From the NCBI GenBank assembly GCA_026991005.1, contig JALXCH010000424.1, forward strand, positions 1 to 15,180: a stretch of 15,180 nucleotides of DNA, in the 5' to 3' direction. The stretch comes from Calditrichia bacterium. Lineage in GTDB: Bacteria; Calditrichota; Calditrichia; RBG-13-44-9. Shown here one piece after another: positions 5,759 to 14,727 of this stretch; the stretch's first letter is position 1, and each line of letters starts with the position of its first letter. A program made the translations under genes and the position numbers. The notes under the pieces are model-generated. The model had not been told where the DNA came from. It was given only the letters and a program-made list of their open reading frames with translations, and ran no database searches.

Positions 5759-8206
5759 ATGTCAGTGTCTGAAAACAACATAAAAATTTTCCCAACTCAA
5801 CGGGCGCGTTTACCGGAATTAGTGGAAATTGTAAAAAGGCTGGCAAAACGGGGAGGCTATATTTTTATTGGAGTGAGTGACGATAAACTTAAACAAAAAA
5901 TTTTAAACGATATTACTTCCCAATTACCTAACCATTACCGCTTTGAATCCGTTCGTTTACCCCGGGTGACTTCTCTGACCGATTTTTTTAAGTCGTATCG
6001 AAATAGCATGATTTCCATTGAAAACTTTGATGAAATCATCTCCGAAGAAGAAAAGGTATTAAAAGGAAATTCAGTACTTCACGCCTTAAATATCCATCGT
6101 GAGGTGTTTATTAACTACCATATTCTGGCGCTAATCTGGCTATCCTTGCCCAATTTAAACCGATTGCGGGAAATTGCCACTGATTTCTGGGATGGGCGAA
6201 TAAAGGCATTCTGGTTCGAAAGGATGATTGATTATCTCGAAGAAAAAAAGGCTCCTCCTCCCGAAGAACAAAAATTGTATCAAGAGTATCTGGTCGCCTG
6301 TGAACAGTTTAATGCGGTTAAAAAAAGGAAAAAGAGAAATAGTGAACAATATGTTTCTGCCCTGCTAAATAAAGCTTGGACAGCGATGCAGATTGGGAGA
6401 TTAGACGAAGCCCGGGAATTAACGAAAGAATTATCTGAAAAACTTTTAAATCATTTATCACCCTCTTTACAGGCTGACTCATTACTGTTGCAGGGATTGA
6501 TTGCCTGGCGCAGTGGGGAATTCTCCCGGTCTATTTCTTATTTCAATCAAGCGCTGGAAATCCATCAGGAAATCGGTAACCGTCAGGGAGAAACCAAACA
6601 ACTGGGCAATTTAGGGCTGGTGTACCAGGATTTGGGTGAACTGGACAAGGCGCGTCGCTATCATGAGCAGGCACTGGAGATTTTTCTGGAAATTGGTGAT
6701 CGGCAGGGGGAGGCCAACGCTTTGAGCAATTTAGGGCTGGTTTACCTGGATTTAGGGGAACTGGAAAAGGCACGGCGCTATCATGAGCAGGCACTGGAGA
6801 TTTTTCGTGAAATCGGTGATCGGCAGGGAGAAGCTGCTCAACTGGGCAATTTAGGGCTGGTGTACCGGGATTTAGGGGAACTTGACAAGGCGCGGCGCTA
6901 TCTTGAGCAGGCGCTGGAGATTTTTCGGGAAATTGGTGATCGGCAGGGGGAGGCCAACGCTTTGAGCAATTTAGGGCTGGTTTACCGGAATTTGGGGGAA
7001 CTGGAAAAAGCACGGCGCTATTATGAGCAAGCGCTGGAGATTTTTCGGGAAATCGGTGATCGTCAGGGAGAAGCCAATCAACTGGGCAATTTAGGATTGG
7101 TGTACCAGAACTTGGGGGAGTTAAAAAAAGCACAGCGCTATCTTGAGCAGGCGCTGGAGATTCATCGGGAAATCGGTGATCGTCAGGGTGAGGCGCAGGA
7201 CCTGGGCAATTTAGGTTTTGTGTACCAGGATTTAGGCGAATTGGAAAAAGCACAGCGTTATCATGAGCAAGCTTTGGAAATTCATCAGGAAATCGGTAAC
7301 CGACAGGGTGAAGCTGCTCAACTGGGTAATTTAGGAGCTTTGCACCGGATTTTAGGTGCAATGGAAAAAGCATTAAATTACCATGAGCAGGCGCTAGAGA
7401 TTTTTCGGGAAATTGGTGATCGGCAGGGGGAGGCCAAAGCTTTGGGCAATTTAGGGCTGGTGTACCATAATTTGGGGAAATTGGAACATGCGCGGCGCTA
7501 TCACGAGCAGGCGCTGGAGATTTTTCGGGGAATCGGTAACCGTCAGGGAGAAGCCAATCAACTGGGCAATTTAGGGTCAGTGCATTATAATTTGGGCGAA
7601 ATGGAAAAAGCGCGGCGCTATTATGAGCAGGCGCTGGAGATTCATCGGGAAATTGGTAATCATCAGGGAGAAGCTAATCAACTGGGCAATTTAGGATTGG
7701 TGTACCAGAACTTGGGGGAATTAGAAAAAGCACGGCGCTATCTTGAGCAGGCGCTGGAGATTCATCGGGAAATCGGTGACCGTCAGGGTGAGGCGCAGGA
7801 CCTGGGCAATTTAGGGCTGGTGTACCATAATTTAAGCGATTTGGAAAAAGCACGGCGTTATCTTGAGCAGGCGCTGGAGATTGATCGGGAAATCGGTGAC
7901 CGTCAGGGAGAAGCTAATAAACCGGGCAATTTAGGGCTGGTGTACCAGGATTTAGGGAAACTTGACAAGGCGCGATGCTATCATGAGCAGGCGCTGGAGA
8001 TTTTTCAGAAAATTCACTACCTCCCGGGAATCCTTAAAGAATATCTTTCCCTGGCGAAAATCTACTGGAAGCTGGGTAATAAAAAGAAAGCCTGGGAATT
8101 ATTAAATAAAGCTTTGAGCAATCCCCGGTTAAAGCAGTTCGCCGAACTCCGGAAAAAAGCGGATTCCCTCAAAGCAGAATTTGCACAAGCTGCCGAAACG
8201 CCCTGA
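5759..8206 (+). CDS. Protein with degenerate NTPase-like N-terminus and 12 perfectly phased TPR repeats
   Basis: This 815-residue predicted cytoplasmic protein has no signal peptide. Residues about 15-165 look like a small alpha/beta NTPase-like domain (GGYIFIGVSDD, then LNIHREVF, ALIWLSLPNLNRL and ATDFWDGRIKAFWF). No Gly-Lys-Ser/Thr Walker A is present, so it is probably catalytically dead. The LN-x-x-RE / LWL-P / DFW patterns recall the N-termini of TPR proteins paired with STAND-like ATPases; this is from memory and needs a profile search. A Lys/Arg-rich linker lies at about 187-194, and less regular TPR-like helices occupy about 198-270. Twelve 40-residue TPR units then run from 281 to 760, consensus LGNLGLVYQDLGELEKARRY plus HEQALEIHREIGDRQGEA, followed by a divergent cap. 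AGGA lies only 4 bases before the ATG at 5759. GTG codons at 5756 and 5765 are alternatives, the latter with better spacing. Partner binding is the likely role; ligand unknown. Confidence 0.9.
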   Translation: MSVSENNIKIFPTQRARLPELVEIVKRLAKRGGYIFIGVSDDKLKQKILNDITSQLPNHYRFESVRLPRVTSLTDFFKSYRNSMISIENFDEIISEEEKVLKGNSVLHALNIHREVFINYHILALIWLSLPNLNRLREIATDFWDGRIKAFWFERMIDYLEEKKAPPPEEQKLYQEYLVACEQFNAVKKRKKRNSEQYVSALLNKAWTAMQIGRLDEARELTKELSEKLLNHLSPSLQADSLLLQGLIAWRSGEFSRSISYFNQALEIHQEIGNRQGETKQLGNLGLVYQDLGELDKARRYHEQALEIFLEIGDRQGEANALSNLGLVYLDLGELEKARRYHEQALEIFREIGDRQGEAAQLGNLGLVYRDLGELDKARRYLEQALEIFREIGDRQGEANALSNLGLVYRNLGELEKARRYYEQALEIFREIGDRQGEANQLGNLGLVYQNLGELKKAQRYLEQALEIHREIGDRQGEAQDLGNLGFVYQDLGELEKAQRYHEQALEIHQEIGNRQGEAAQLGNLGALHRILGAMEKALNYHEQALEIFREIGDRQGEAKALGNLGLVYHNLGKLEHARRYHEQALEIFRGIGNRQGEANQLGNLGSVHYNLGEMEKARRYYEQALEIHREIGNHQGEANQLGNLGLVYQNLGELEKARRYLEQALEIHREIGDRQGEAQDLGNLGLVYHNLSDLEKARRYLEQALEIDREIGDRQGEANKPGNLGLVYQDLGKLDKARCYHEQALEIFQKIHYLPGILKEYLSLAKIYWKLGNKKKAWELLNKALSNPRLKQFAELRKKADSLKAEFAQAAETP
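6599..8038 (+). repeat. 120-bp coding tandem array, 12 units without indels
   Basis: Twelve consecutive 120-bp units encode the TPR repeats, each starting at a Leu-Gly-Asn-Leu-Gly-type codon run (positions 6599, 6719, 6839 and so on every 120 bp). No unit has an insertion or deletion. Unit 7079-7198 and unit 7679-7798 differ at only about four bases by my count, although they are 600 bp apart. The pair 6599-6838 resembles the pair 6839-7078, suggesting a two-unit duplication. This points to recent expansion or gene conversion. Confidence 0.9.
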
Positions 8207-8389
8207 AAAAATTTTTTTGTATTCAAACTTTCCTCAATTCACCAGTGTTAGTAGTCAATTAAAAAGATCCTCCTGTTTACTCAATCATCCATCAATTTTG
8301 TTCTCTCTCGTTTTCGGTAAAAACTCCCCCTTAAAAATTCCCCCAATCCAGGTTCCCTCCCTTCCCTTCTATTTCAGAGGAATCTCAAC
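8207..8389. other. Convergent 3' gap, no clear terminator
   Basis: The TPR gene and the macroglobulin gene end facing each other across 183 bp. The plus strand is rich in pyrimidines and has an A6T7 run just after the TPR stop. I see no GC stem followed by a T-run in either direction. Confidence 0.5.
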
Positions 8390-11300
8390 TCACCGCTTTT
8401 CCACGGTAATTCTTCCCTCCGCGCAGCGGCCAAACTGTTCCGGCTCGTACATAAGGGAGACGGTCGCTCCCGGCCACAGGAAATCTCCCTCCGTAGTGGC
8501 GCGCACCAGATAGGTGTAACGGTACACGCCCGCTGGCAGATAATCGGTAAACAGCGCCACCCGATCGTCGTGGATTTCGGCGTGATTTGCCAGCAGGGAA
8601 GACCGCCCCTCATCTGCTTCATAGCGGCGCGTGGTTGTTTTCAAAGTGCGATCGATAGCTTCCAGTCCCGCGGGCAGGGGATCGTCCACCACCACATGGT
8701 AACCGCTCTGGTCGCTTTGAATCACCAGCGTAATGCGCAGCACCTGTCCCACAGTTACCCGCAAATTGGGCGTGGTCTTTTCATCAAATTCTCCCAGCAG
8801 CTTGTTTCCATCCGCCAGGGCGACTTCCCGGTGTATGGTAAACCCTTCCCGCTGCCCGGGCAGCAGTCCCCTGGGACGGTAACGATAGGAAAGTACGAAA
8901 TGTAACTCACCTTTCCCCTCCTTTTTCAGCACAATCCGATTTTCCCCCGGCTGGAACTGACTTAACGGAATGTGCTTTTCCACCGGTGGCGTCCGGTAAT
9001 TGGGGAAATTTTCTTTCAGAAGCTGCTTTCCATCTACCAGCACCTGGGCTACAAAATTGGCTGCTTCTCCCTCCCGGGTAAGGGAATACTCCGTGAGGGC
9101 ATCGATAACCCGGGCATTTTCGTAGGTATTGCGCCAGCGTCCTTTTTTCCGTGCTTTGAGGAGGTATTGCACAAATGCGGGAAGATCGGCACTTTTTGGG
9201 GCTAATTTCAGGTAAAGAGGAAAGGCTCGGGCGGTAAACACCACCGGGGAATCCAGAAATGCCCAGAGCGGGGGAACACTGCTGCCAGATTCCAGATGAG
9301 CGGTGCGGGCGGAATACACCACCCGATTTCGAATCTCCCGGAACAGCAGGGAAGCTTCCTCCTGCCACCCCGGAGTGGATGAAAGGAGCTTCGCCAGTTG
9401 GAGCCGTGCCTTGCTGCTTAATTCCGCACGCCGATTGAAATATTCCTCATAATACGATTCGTACGAAATTTGCAAATCCTGTAATCCCTGCAAAATACCC
9501 AGGCGGAATTCTGCACGCGACTTCCAGTCCTCGAGGAATCGTGGCGGTTCACGGTACACCTTTTCCAGATATTTAATGAAAGGCTGGAGCACTTCCCCGG
9601 GTATTTGATAGCCCAACTCCCGGGAGCGCCGGAAAAGCCGGGCCACATAACTGGCCAGATAGGGAGCCGAGTTTCTGTCGTTGTCCCAGTATTTGAAACC
9701 GCCGTCCCAGTTCTGCAAGCGGTACACTTTTTTCAGGTTCTTCCGAATTAGTTCGGGAAGCGGTTTCTCCGTGGGTATCCGGAAACCGTATTTTTCGGAG
9801 AGATATTTCAATTCCATCAGCACCAGCAGGCGGCTAACCGTTTGCTCCAGGCAGCCATAGGGATATTCCACCAGATAGCGGGCACCTTCGGCAATATCGG
9901 TAAGCGCAGTGGGCGAAAGAAACAAATCCAACCCTCCGGCCTCCGGGAAAATATCCGGGGTTATCTTTAATGGTTGAATAAACTCATTTTCCGTGCTTCC
10001 GGTAACCACCACCGCCTCGGTGGTTTGCAAATGCTCTACGTTTAAGGGAACTTTCAGTGCATCCTTTTTACTGAACGGCTTACCCCGGAAGCTTCCCCGC
10101 AGCTCTGCCAGGAATTGCAGCGGGACTTCTCCCTCTCGTTGCGCCTCCAGCGAGAAAAGTACCGGGCGGGTTTCTCCCGGTTTCAGGTCAATCTGCTGTG
10201 CCGAGGTCTTTTTATCGCTTAATTGAATCCCGTTCCGGAGGGAAGCCATCTGAATCACCGCCTTCCCGGGTTTTCCGGTTAAATTGGTTGCCGCCACCCC
10301 CGCCAGAAAGCGGTCTCCCTGCCGCACGAAACGAGGTAAAATGGGACGCACCAGGAAGGGCTGGGTTACCACCAGTTTGTGGTCACCGTTACCAAAATAA
10401 TTCCCCTTTTCTACCGCTACCACCATTACCCGCCAGGTGGTGAGGTTATCCGGCAGTTTGCAGCGAACCTGTGCCTCCCCCTGCTGGTTAGTGGGTAACG
10501 AAGGATTGAAATAAGCCAGCTTCAGGAATTTCTTCCGGATACGCAAACTGCCAAATCCCATCTCGAAGCCGCCCCCGTAGCCGCTTCCTTTCTGTAAGAG
10601 GGTCTGCTCGGTAACTACAAACGGGCGGTTATCATTAAATCGGGTGGAAAGCCGCCGGGTACGGAAAATCTGGTTCACCAGATCCGGGAGGGAATACCCG
10701 GTAAGAGCCAGCGCTTTTTCATCCACAATCATCACGGTAAGTTCACTACGGGAGGGAGTTCCATCCGCTCTGTGAACCCGAAACCGCAAAAAGAGCGAAT
10801 CGCCCGGAGAGAGGGTATCCTGTTTGCTCTCTATTGCCACCTGAAGCCGCTGGAGAGCAGTGGATACTTTAAACGGCATGGCACCAATGCGTTCCAGATG
10901 AGCGGTCATATCCTCCTCCACCTCCACCAGCGGTTTGCCCTGGCGAATTAGTGCAGCGGTGAAATAAGCATTGGGAATCATCTCTCGAGTTACCACAAAG
11001 CGGTAGGTGTAAGCGCCTCCCCGAATTGTCCGGAGATCTCGCTGGAAAATCTTTTCCCGCGCAATGGTAACGAACAATTTTGCCCGGGGGAATGGCGATT
11101 GAATGAAGGCCACTGCCGTATCCCCGATTTGATATTCCTCACGATCCAGCACAATTTTCAGGCGGTCGCTGCCCTCTTCCTTCCAGGGAACATAATCCTC
11201 CCCCGCTACCCACAGCGCCACCGCCGTGGCAAGTCCGGCACGCTTTTCGCCCCGGGGACTTACCCACAACACATAACTCCCCGCTTTGGGCGCTTTCAGT

Positions 11301-14233
11301 TGCACGGCGGCAGGTTCCTTCCCGCTGGTGATTTCCAGAGAATCCACCGGCGTCAGCACCAGATGGTTCTCTACCGAAACTTCTCCATCGGGACGTTTTA
11401 CCTCAATGGAATGATATTCCCGTTTCAGTAAACGCACCCGTAAGGGAACTCCCGGCAGGGTGCGGCCTCCGGGACTCACCACCACAATATCGGCACAGAT
11501 GGGCTCCTCTTTGCCAACGATCCAATCCTTCACCCGCACCCCCACCAGATGGGTATCCGGCAAAACCACCACGCTGGTTCGGGCACTCACCGTTTGATGC
11601 GAAACATCCTCCACCTCCAGGTCGCAATGGTAAATCATGGGGAAAGGTGCGTCGCTTTCCCGAAAGCGCAACCTCTTTTCCCCTTTCCCCTGCTCATCCA
11701 GACGGGAGGATTCCGTTAAGTACACCCCGGCCAGAGTTGCCTTCTCGGGGCGCAAATACACCGGCACGCCAAAATCGTACTGCTCCCATTCTTCCGGTTG
11801 ATAGGAGAACTCCTGACGCACGATGTGCAGGGTTGCTTTAGCATGGCGCATGGGAGCACCGAAATAGTACTTCGCCGCCCAGCTTAAAGTGAGCGGCTGG
11901 TTCACTGCAACAATATGCGGATTGCTCTGGAATTTAACCCGGAATTCCGGCAGCCGGAATTCTCCCACGCGGAAGTGGGCGGAGATATTGAGGGGAATCC
12001 TTTTATTCACCGCATAAATCTGGTAATACCCCAGCGGTTGCCCTTCCCGGAGCGGAATTTCCAGAGAAAATGTTCCGTATTCGTTGGTGGTCACCTTCCC
12101 CAGATATTTTCGTTTGCCCATATCATCCAGCAGAGAAATGGAAAACGTTTGTCCGGAGGCAGTTCGGAACTGTCCAAATTGCAGGTAGCGCACCACCCCT
12201 TTTACCCGCACGGTGTCTCCGGGGCGGTACAGGTTCTGGTCTGTAAACATCACCGCTCGGGGAATGGGTTTATAGCTCTCCCATCCATGCAGCACCCCCA
12301 GAGTCCAGATAGAGGGATTTCCCCCCGAAGAGGTTTGGAGGAATGTCCAATCGCTATCGGTTTCGGCTACAATAAGCAATTTAGGTGGAGAACGCCATCC
12401 CAGATGTTGGCGATAGAACAACAAATCGTTGTCGGCAGGTTTGTGCCGAAGGGGTTTCCGGGATGCGCAGCGGCGAATGTCTTCAAGGGTCAGCACCACC
12501 ATCCCCTGTGCGTCTGTTTTTTTCACCAGACATGGTTTAAACTTATTTTGCGAAGGATGGCGGTGTTGTTTGCGCAGTTTCTCAATTGTGGGGAAATCCT
12601 CCCTGCGGTAAATTCGAATGGTTGCTCCGGCTACGGGCGTTCCATCGCTGATGCGGTTCAGCATAATGATCCCTTCCGTGGGGAAAAACTGGGTAAAAAT
12701 GCCCAGATCCGTGCGAACCATCAATCCCTGGAGTTTCAGGCTGTCGCTAAAGCAGTTCCTGGGTTTCGGTGTGGCAATCATGTAGCCTACCACCCCGTAG
12801 CGCCCATGCTTTAGAAACCGGTTCACATTCAAAACCGTATCTGCCCGCCCGAATTTATCACTTTTCAGTTCCAGTTTTTGCTTATCCGGGGAGAACAACT
12901 GGAGAAAACGCTTAATATAGTAGGAATAATCCAATTCGTTGCGCACAAAAAGGTCATTCGGGCGAATTGCTCGCAGATTGTAGAGCAGGTAAGGAAAGCT
13001 GGTCACTTTCAGAGGAATGCGAGATTCCATGTGCGGGGAAAGAATTTGCAAACCATCCGGCCCATAGAGCGATGGAACAAGCTTCCCGGTAGTAAAAGTA
13101 ATTTTTTGCGGATTCTCCAGTTTTTGCCCAAATTCATCTTTTAATTCCGGAGAAAGGGTCACGGTGTAAGTGGTAAACGGTTCCAGCGTGATGTCAACAA
13201 TGCGAATTGAATACTCCTCACAACTGTAGCGCGAAAAAAGTACCTTCTCCGGTTTGGGTTCAATGGTAATGTATTTATCCAGATCTTTGACATCCGGATT
13301 ATTATTGAATTGCAGGTATGGGATGGTGGTAAGCTTATCTCCGCAATAATCGCAGAACCCACTTTCTATGAAGCGAAACGGTTCGAACGTGCGAAAGATG
13401 CTCGTCAGTGTGAACGGAAAAATCTGGTTTCCCTCCAGGGTGAAACGTCCGGGAAGCAGAGTCAATTGGTACGTGGTGTTCCGTTTCAGTGGAGAGATTG
13501 GTTCGACCAGATAGAAATATCCGCTCCTAAAGTAAGAACGAACGGGGTTCTCCGGGTAAGCTCTTATTCGAACGGATTTCTGAATCCGTTTGGGCATTTC
13601 CAGCAACTGGACTTTTTTTCGAAGCTCATCCACATTCAGGGGGATATTGGAAACGATTCGCAGGGGTGGGTATATATCCACATGGGTGGCATTGTTTTTG
13701 GGGAAAAGTGCAATGTGAGGCAACGGGGTAGAGAAGGTGAAATAAAAATCCTTTTCCAGAATATTCCCCCGGACATCTTTCAATCCGGCAGTAATGGTTA
13801 CCTTAAACTCGGTAGCGGGGGGCAATAGGGAATCTGGTTGAAACACCACCGTGTAGGTATCGCTAAAGCGGAATCGCCCGGGCACTTCCGGTTCCAGCCG
13901 GAAATGGGAAAGAATTTTGTTGCGAAGGGTATCTTCCAGAGTGGTGAGCGGGATGAGAGGTTCGGCAAATCGAATGTGAATCTGGGTTTTCCTTTTTGTG
14001 GGACCCACCGGACCGTAGGAGGAAATTTTTAGTGTCCCGACCGGCTGGGGAGGTGATTGCTTTTCCAGAGAAGAAGGAGAATATTTATATTCACCTGAAA
14101 AATTCTCTAAATCCTGCTCAAAAATGCGCTTGAGGTTATATTGGCGTTCAGGTGCCTGACCTGCCTTCTTTTCGCAGGATAAAATGAACATGGTTAACGA
14201 AGAAATAACAAAAAGGAGTAACAATCTTTTCAT
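8390..14233 (-). CDS. yfhM: Alpha-2-macroglobulin family lipoprotein with intact thioester
   Basis: This 1947-residue protein is a large periplasmic protease trap. In this family, proteolysis of a bait region triggers collapse and covalent capture through a Cys-Gln thioester. The start shows a lipoprotein signal peptide with lipobox ILSC (Cys20); Glu at +2 favours the outer membrane. About residues 66-390 hold Ig-like/Big_5-type domains, with a CDYC pair at 294-297. MG2 is marked by NLYRPGD at 667-673. The bait-region domain lies at about 1020-1170. The A2M domain follows at about 1230-1290 (TTWRV, VAVEKGNY). The thioester domain carries GCLEQ with Cys1461 and Gln1464. C-terminal MG domains end near 1947. 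It is longer than E. coli YfhM (about 1650), mainly at the N-terminus. The ATG at 14233 is preceded by AGGAG at good spacing. It transcribes towards pbpC, its usual partner, but two opposed genes intervene. The symbol is by family resemblance only. Confidence 0.95.
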   Translation of the reverse strand: MKRLLLLFVISSLTMFILSCEKKAGQAPERQYNLKRIFEQDLENFSGEYKYSPSSLEKQSPPQPVGTLKISSYGPVGPTKRKTQIHIRFAEPLIPLTTLEDTLRNKILSHFRLEPEVPGRFRFSDTYTVVFQPDSLLPPATEFKVTITAGLKDVRGNILEKDFYFTFSTPLPHIALFPKNNATHVDIYPPLRIVSNIPLNVDELRKKVQLLEMPKRIQKSVRIRAYPENPVRSYFRSGYFYLVEPISPLKRNTTYQLTLLPGRFTLEGNQIFPFTLTSIFRTFEPFRFIESGFCDYCGDKLTTIPYLQFNNNPDVKDLDKYITIEPKPEKVLFSRYSCEEYSIRIVDITLEPFTTYTVTLSPELKDEFGQKLENPQKITFTTGKLVPSLYGPDGLQILSPHMESRIPLKVTSFPYLLYNLRAIRPNDLFVRNELDYSYYIKRFLQLFSPDKQKLELKSDKFGRADTVLNVNRFLKHGRYGVVGYMIATPKPRNCFSDSLKLQGLMVRTDLGIFTQFFPTEGIIMLNRISDGTPVAGATIRIYRREDFPTIEKLRKQHRHPSQNKFKPCLVKKTDAQGMVVLTLEDIRRCASRKPLRHKPADNDLLFYRQHLGWRSPPKLLIVAETDSDWTFLQTSSGGNPSIWTLGVLHGWESYKPIPRAVMFTDQNLYRPGDTVRVKGVVRYLQFGQFRTASGQTFSISLLDDMGKRKYLGKVTTNEYGTFSLEIPLREGQPLGYYQIYAVNKRIPLNISAHFRVGEFRLPEFRVKFQSNPHIVAVNQPLTLSWAAKYYFGAPMRHAKATLHIVRQEFSYQPEEWEQYDFGVPVYLRPEKATLAGVYLTESSRLDEQGKGEKRLRFRESDAPFPMIYHCDLEVEDVSHQTVSARTSVVVLPDTHLVGVRVKDWIVGKEEPICADIVVVSPGGRTLPGVPLRVRLLKREYHSIEVKRPDGEVSVENHLVLTPVDSLEITSGKEPAAVQLKAPKAGSYVLWVSPRGEKRAGLATAVALWVAGEDYVPWKEEGSDRLKIVLDREEYQIGDTAVAFIQSPFPRAKLFVTIAREKIFQRDLRTIRGGAYTYRFVVTREMIPNAYFTAALIRQGKPLVEVEEDMTAHLERIGAMPFKVSTALQRLQVAIESKQDTLSPGDSLFLRFRVHRADGTPSRSELTVMIVDEKALALTGYSLPDLVNQIFRTRRLSTRFNDNRPFVVTEQTLLQKGSGYGGGFEMGFGSLRIRKKFLKLAYFNPSLPTNQQGEAQVRCKLPDNLTTWRVMVVAVEKGNYFGNGDHKLVVTQPFLVRPILPRFVRQGDRFLAGVAATNLTGKPGKAVIQMASLRNGIQLSDKKTSAQQIDLKPGETRPVLFSLEAQREGEVPLQFLAELRGSFRGKPFSKKDALKVPLNVEHLQTTEAVVVTGSTENEFIQPLKITPDIFPEAGGLDLFLSPTALTDIAEGARYLVEYPYGCLEQTVSRLLVLMELKYLSEKYGFRIPTEKPLPELIRKNLKKVYRLQNWDGGFKYWDNDRNSAPYLASYVARLFRRSRELGYQIPGEVLQPFIKYLEKVYREPPRFLEDWKSRAEFRLGILQGLQDLQISYESYYEEYFNRRAELSSKARLQLAKLLSSTPGWQEEASLLFREIRNRVVYSARTAHLESGSSVPPLWAFLDSPVVFTARAFPLYLKLAPKSADLPAFVQYLLKARKKGRWRNTYENARVIDALTEYSLTREGEAANFVAQVLVDGKQLLKENFPNYRTPPVEKHIPLSQFQPGENRIVLKKEGKGELHFVLSYRYRPRGLLPGQREGFTIHREVALADGNKLLGEFDEKTTPNLRVTVGQVLRITLVIQSDQSGYHVVVDDPLPAGLEAIDRTLKTTTRRYEADEGRSSLLANHAEIHDDRVALFTDYLPAGVYRYTYLVRATTEGDFLWPGATVSLMYEPEQFGRCAEGRITVEKR

Positions 14234-14584
14234 AATAAGCTCCTGCTTGAATTATCTAAAATTTTCCTCAGGGAAGGCTGTATAAAAAAGAACTCAGAAA
14301 AAATATTTGAATAATTCAATTTATTTTTAGGTAAGATGTGTTTTAGCTTTTCAGACAGTTTCCGGGAATGGAAAAATATCGGTTGCTTTTGCATCATTAG
14401 AGGTCCTTTAACTTAGCAGGAAAAAGAGGACTCTTCGTAGCAGAAATTTGGGTGGAAGAAGAGCACCTGCTTTTTTCTTTCTATATTTCCTGTCGATAAA
14501 AATTAATCAAAAAAACAATAAATTGCAAAATTAAAAAAGGGAAATATATTAATTCGAATAACCGGAAAACCGCAGAAGTTTAAA
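14234..14584. other. AT-rich upstream region of the macroglobulin gene
   Basis: There is no gene here. On the minus strand TATACA lies about 50 bases upstream of the start codon and could be a -10 box, but a matching -35 is not evident. The stretch also holds the structured element at 14415-14476 and a very AT-rich tract at about 14480-14570. Confidence 0.4.
14415..14476 (+). terminator. Bipartite stem with T-run (possible terminator or small RNA end)
   Basis: AGCAGG (14415-14420) pairs with CCTGCT (14466-14471), and inside it CTCTTC (14431-14436) pairs with GAAGAG (14458-14463). TTTTTC follows at once. The asymmetric internal loop makes it a poor classic terminator. An alternative pairing of AGAGGTCC (14399-14406) with GGACTCT is mutually exclusive or pseudoknotted. 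No upstream plus-strand gene explains it. Confidence 0.35.
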
Positions 14585-14727
14585 AACCACAGAAGACACG
14601 GAAGACACTGAACCTACCGAAGATAATCCCCGCCGCGTTATTATTAGAGGAGCGAAGAATCTCTAAAAATGCGGTTGATTTTATTTAACCGCAAAGAGCG
14701 CAACGGAGGGCGCAAAGTTCGCAAAGG
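14585..14727 (-). repeat. Composite repeat, right copy (inverted)
   Basis: This is the reverse-orientation counterpart of 191-356, lying upstream of the macroglobulin gene. It contains the same succession of 9-bp GTCTTCTGT-like units, a linker, a half REP end and a GCAAAGAGCGCAA segment. It has fewer 9-bp units than the left copy and merges into the 217-bp tandem array. Confidence 0.85.

Noticed and set aside
6543..7373. 276-codon minus-strand frame opposite the TPR array
   Set aside because: A 120-bp period is divisible by three, so absence of stops in one antisense unit propagates through the array; the Pro/His-rich product is an artefact.
11915..12814. 299-codon plus-strand frame inside the macroglobulin gene
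   Set aside because: It is antisense to conserved MG-domain coding sequence, with no domain or good start signal.
191..14727. Composite transposon with encoded transposase
   Set aside because: Inverted repeats are present, but none of the four genes is a transposase or recombinase and no target duplication could be defined.
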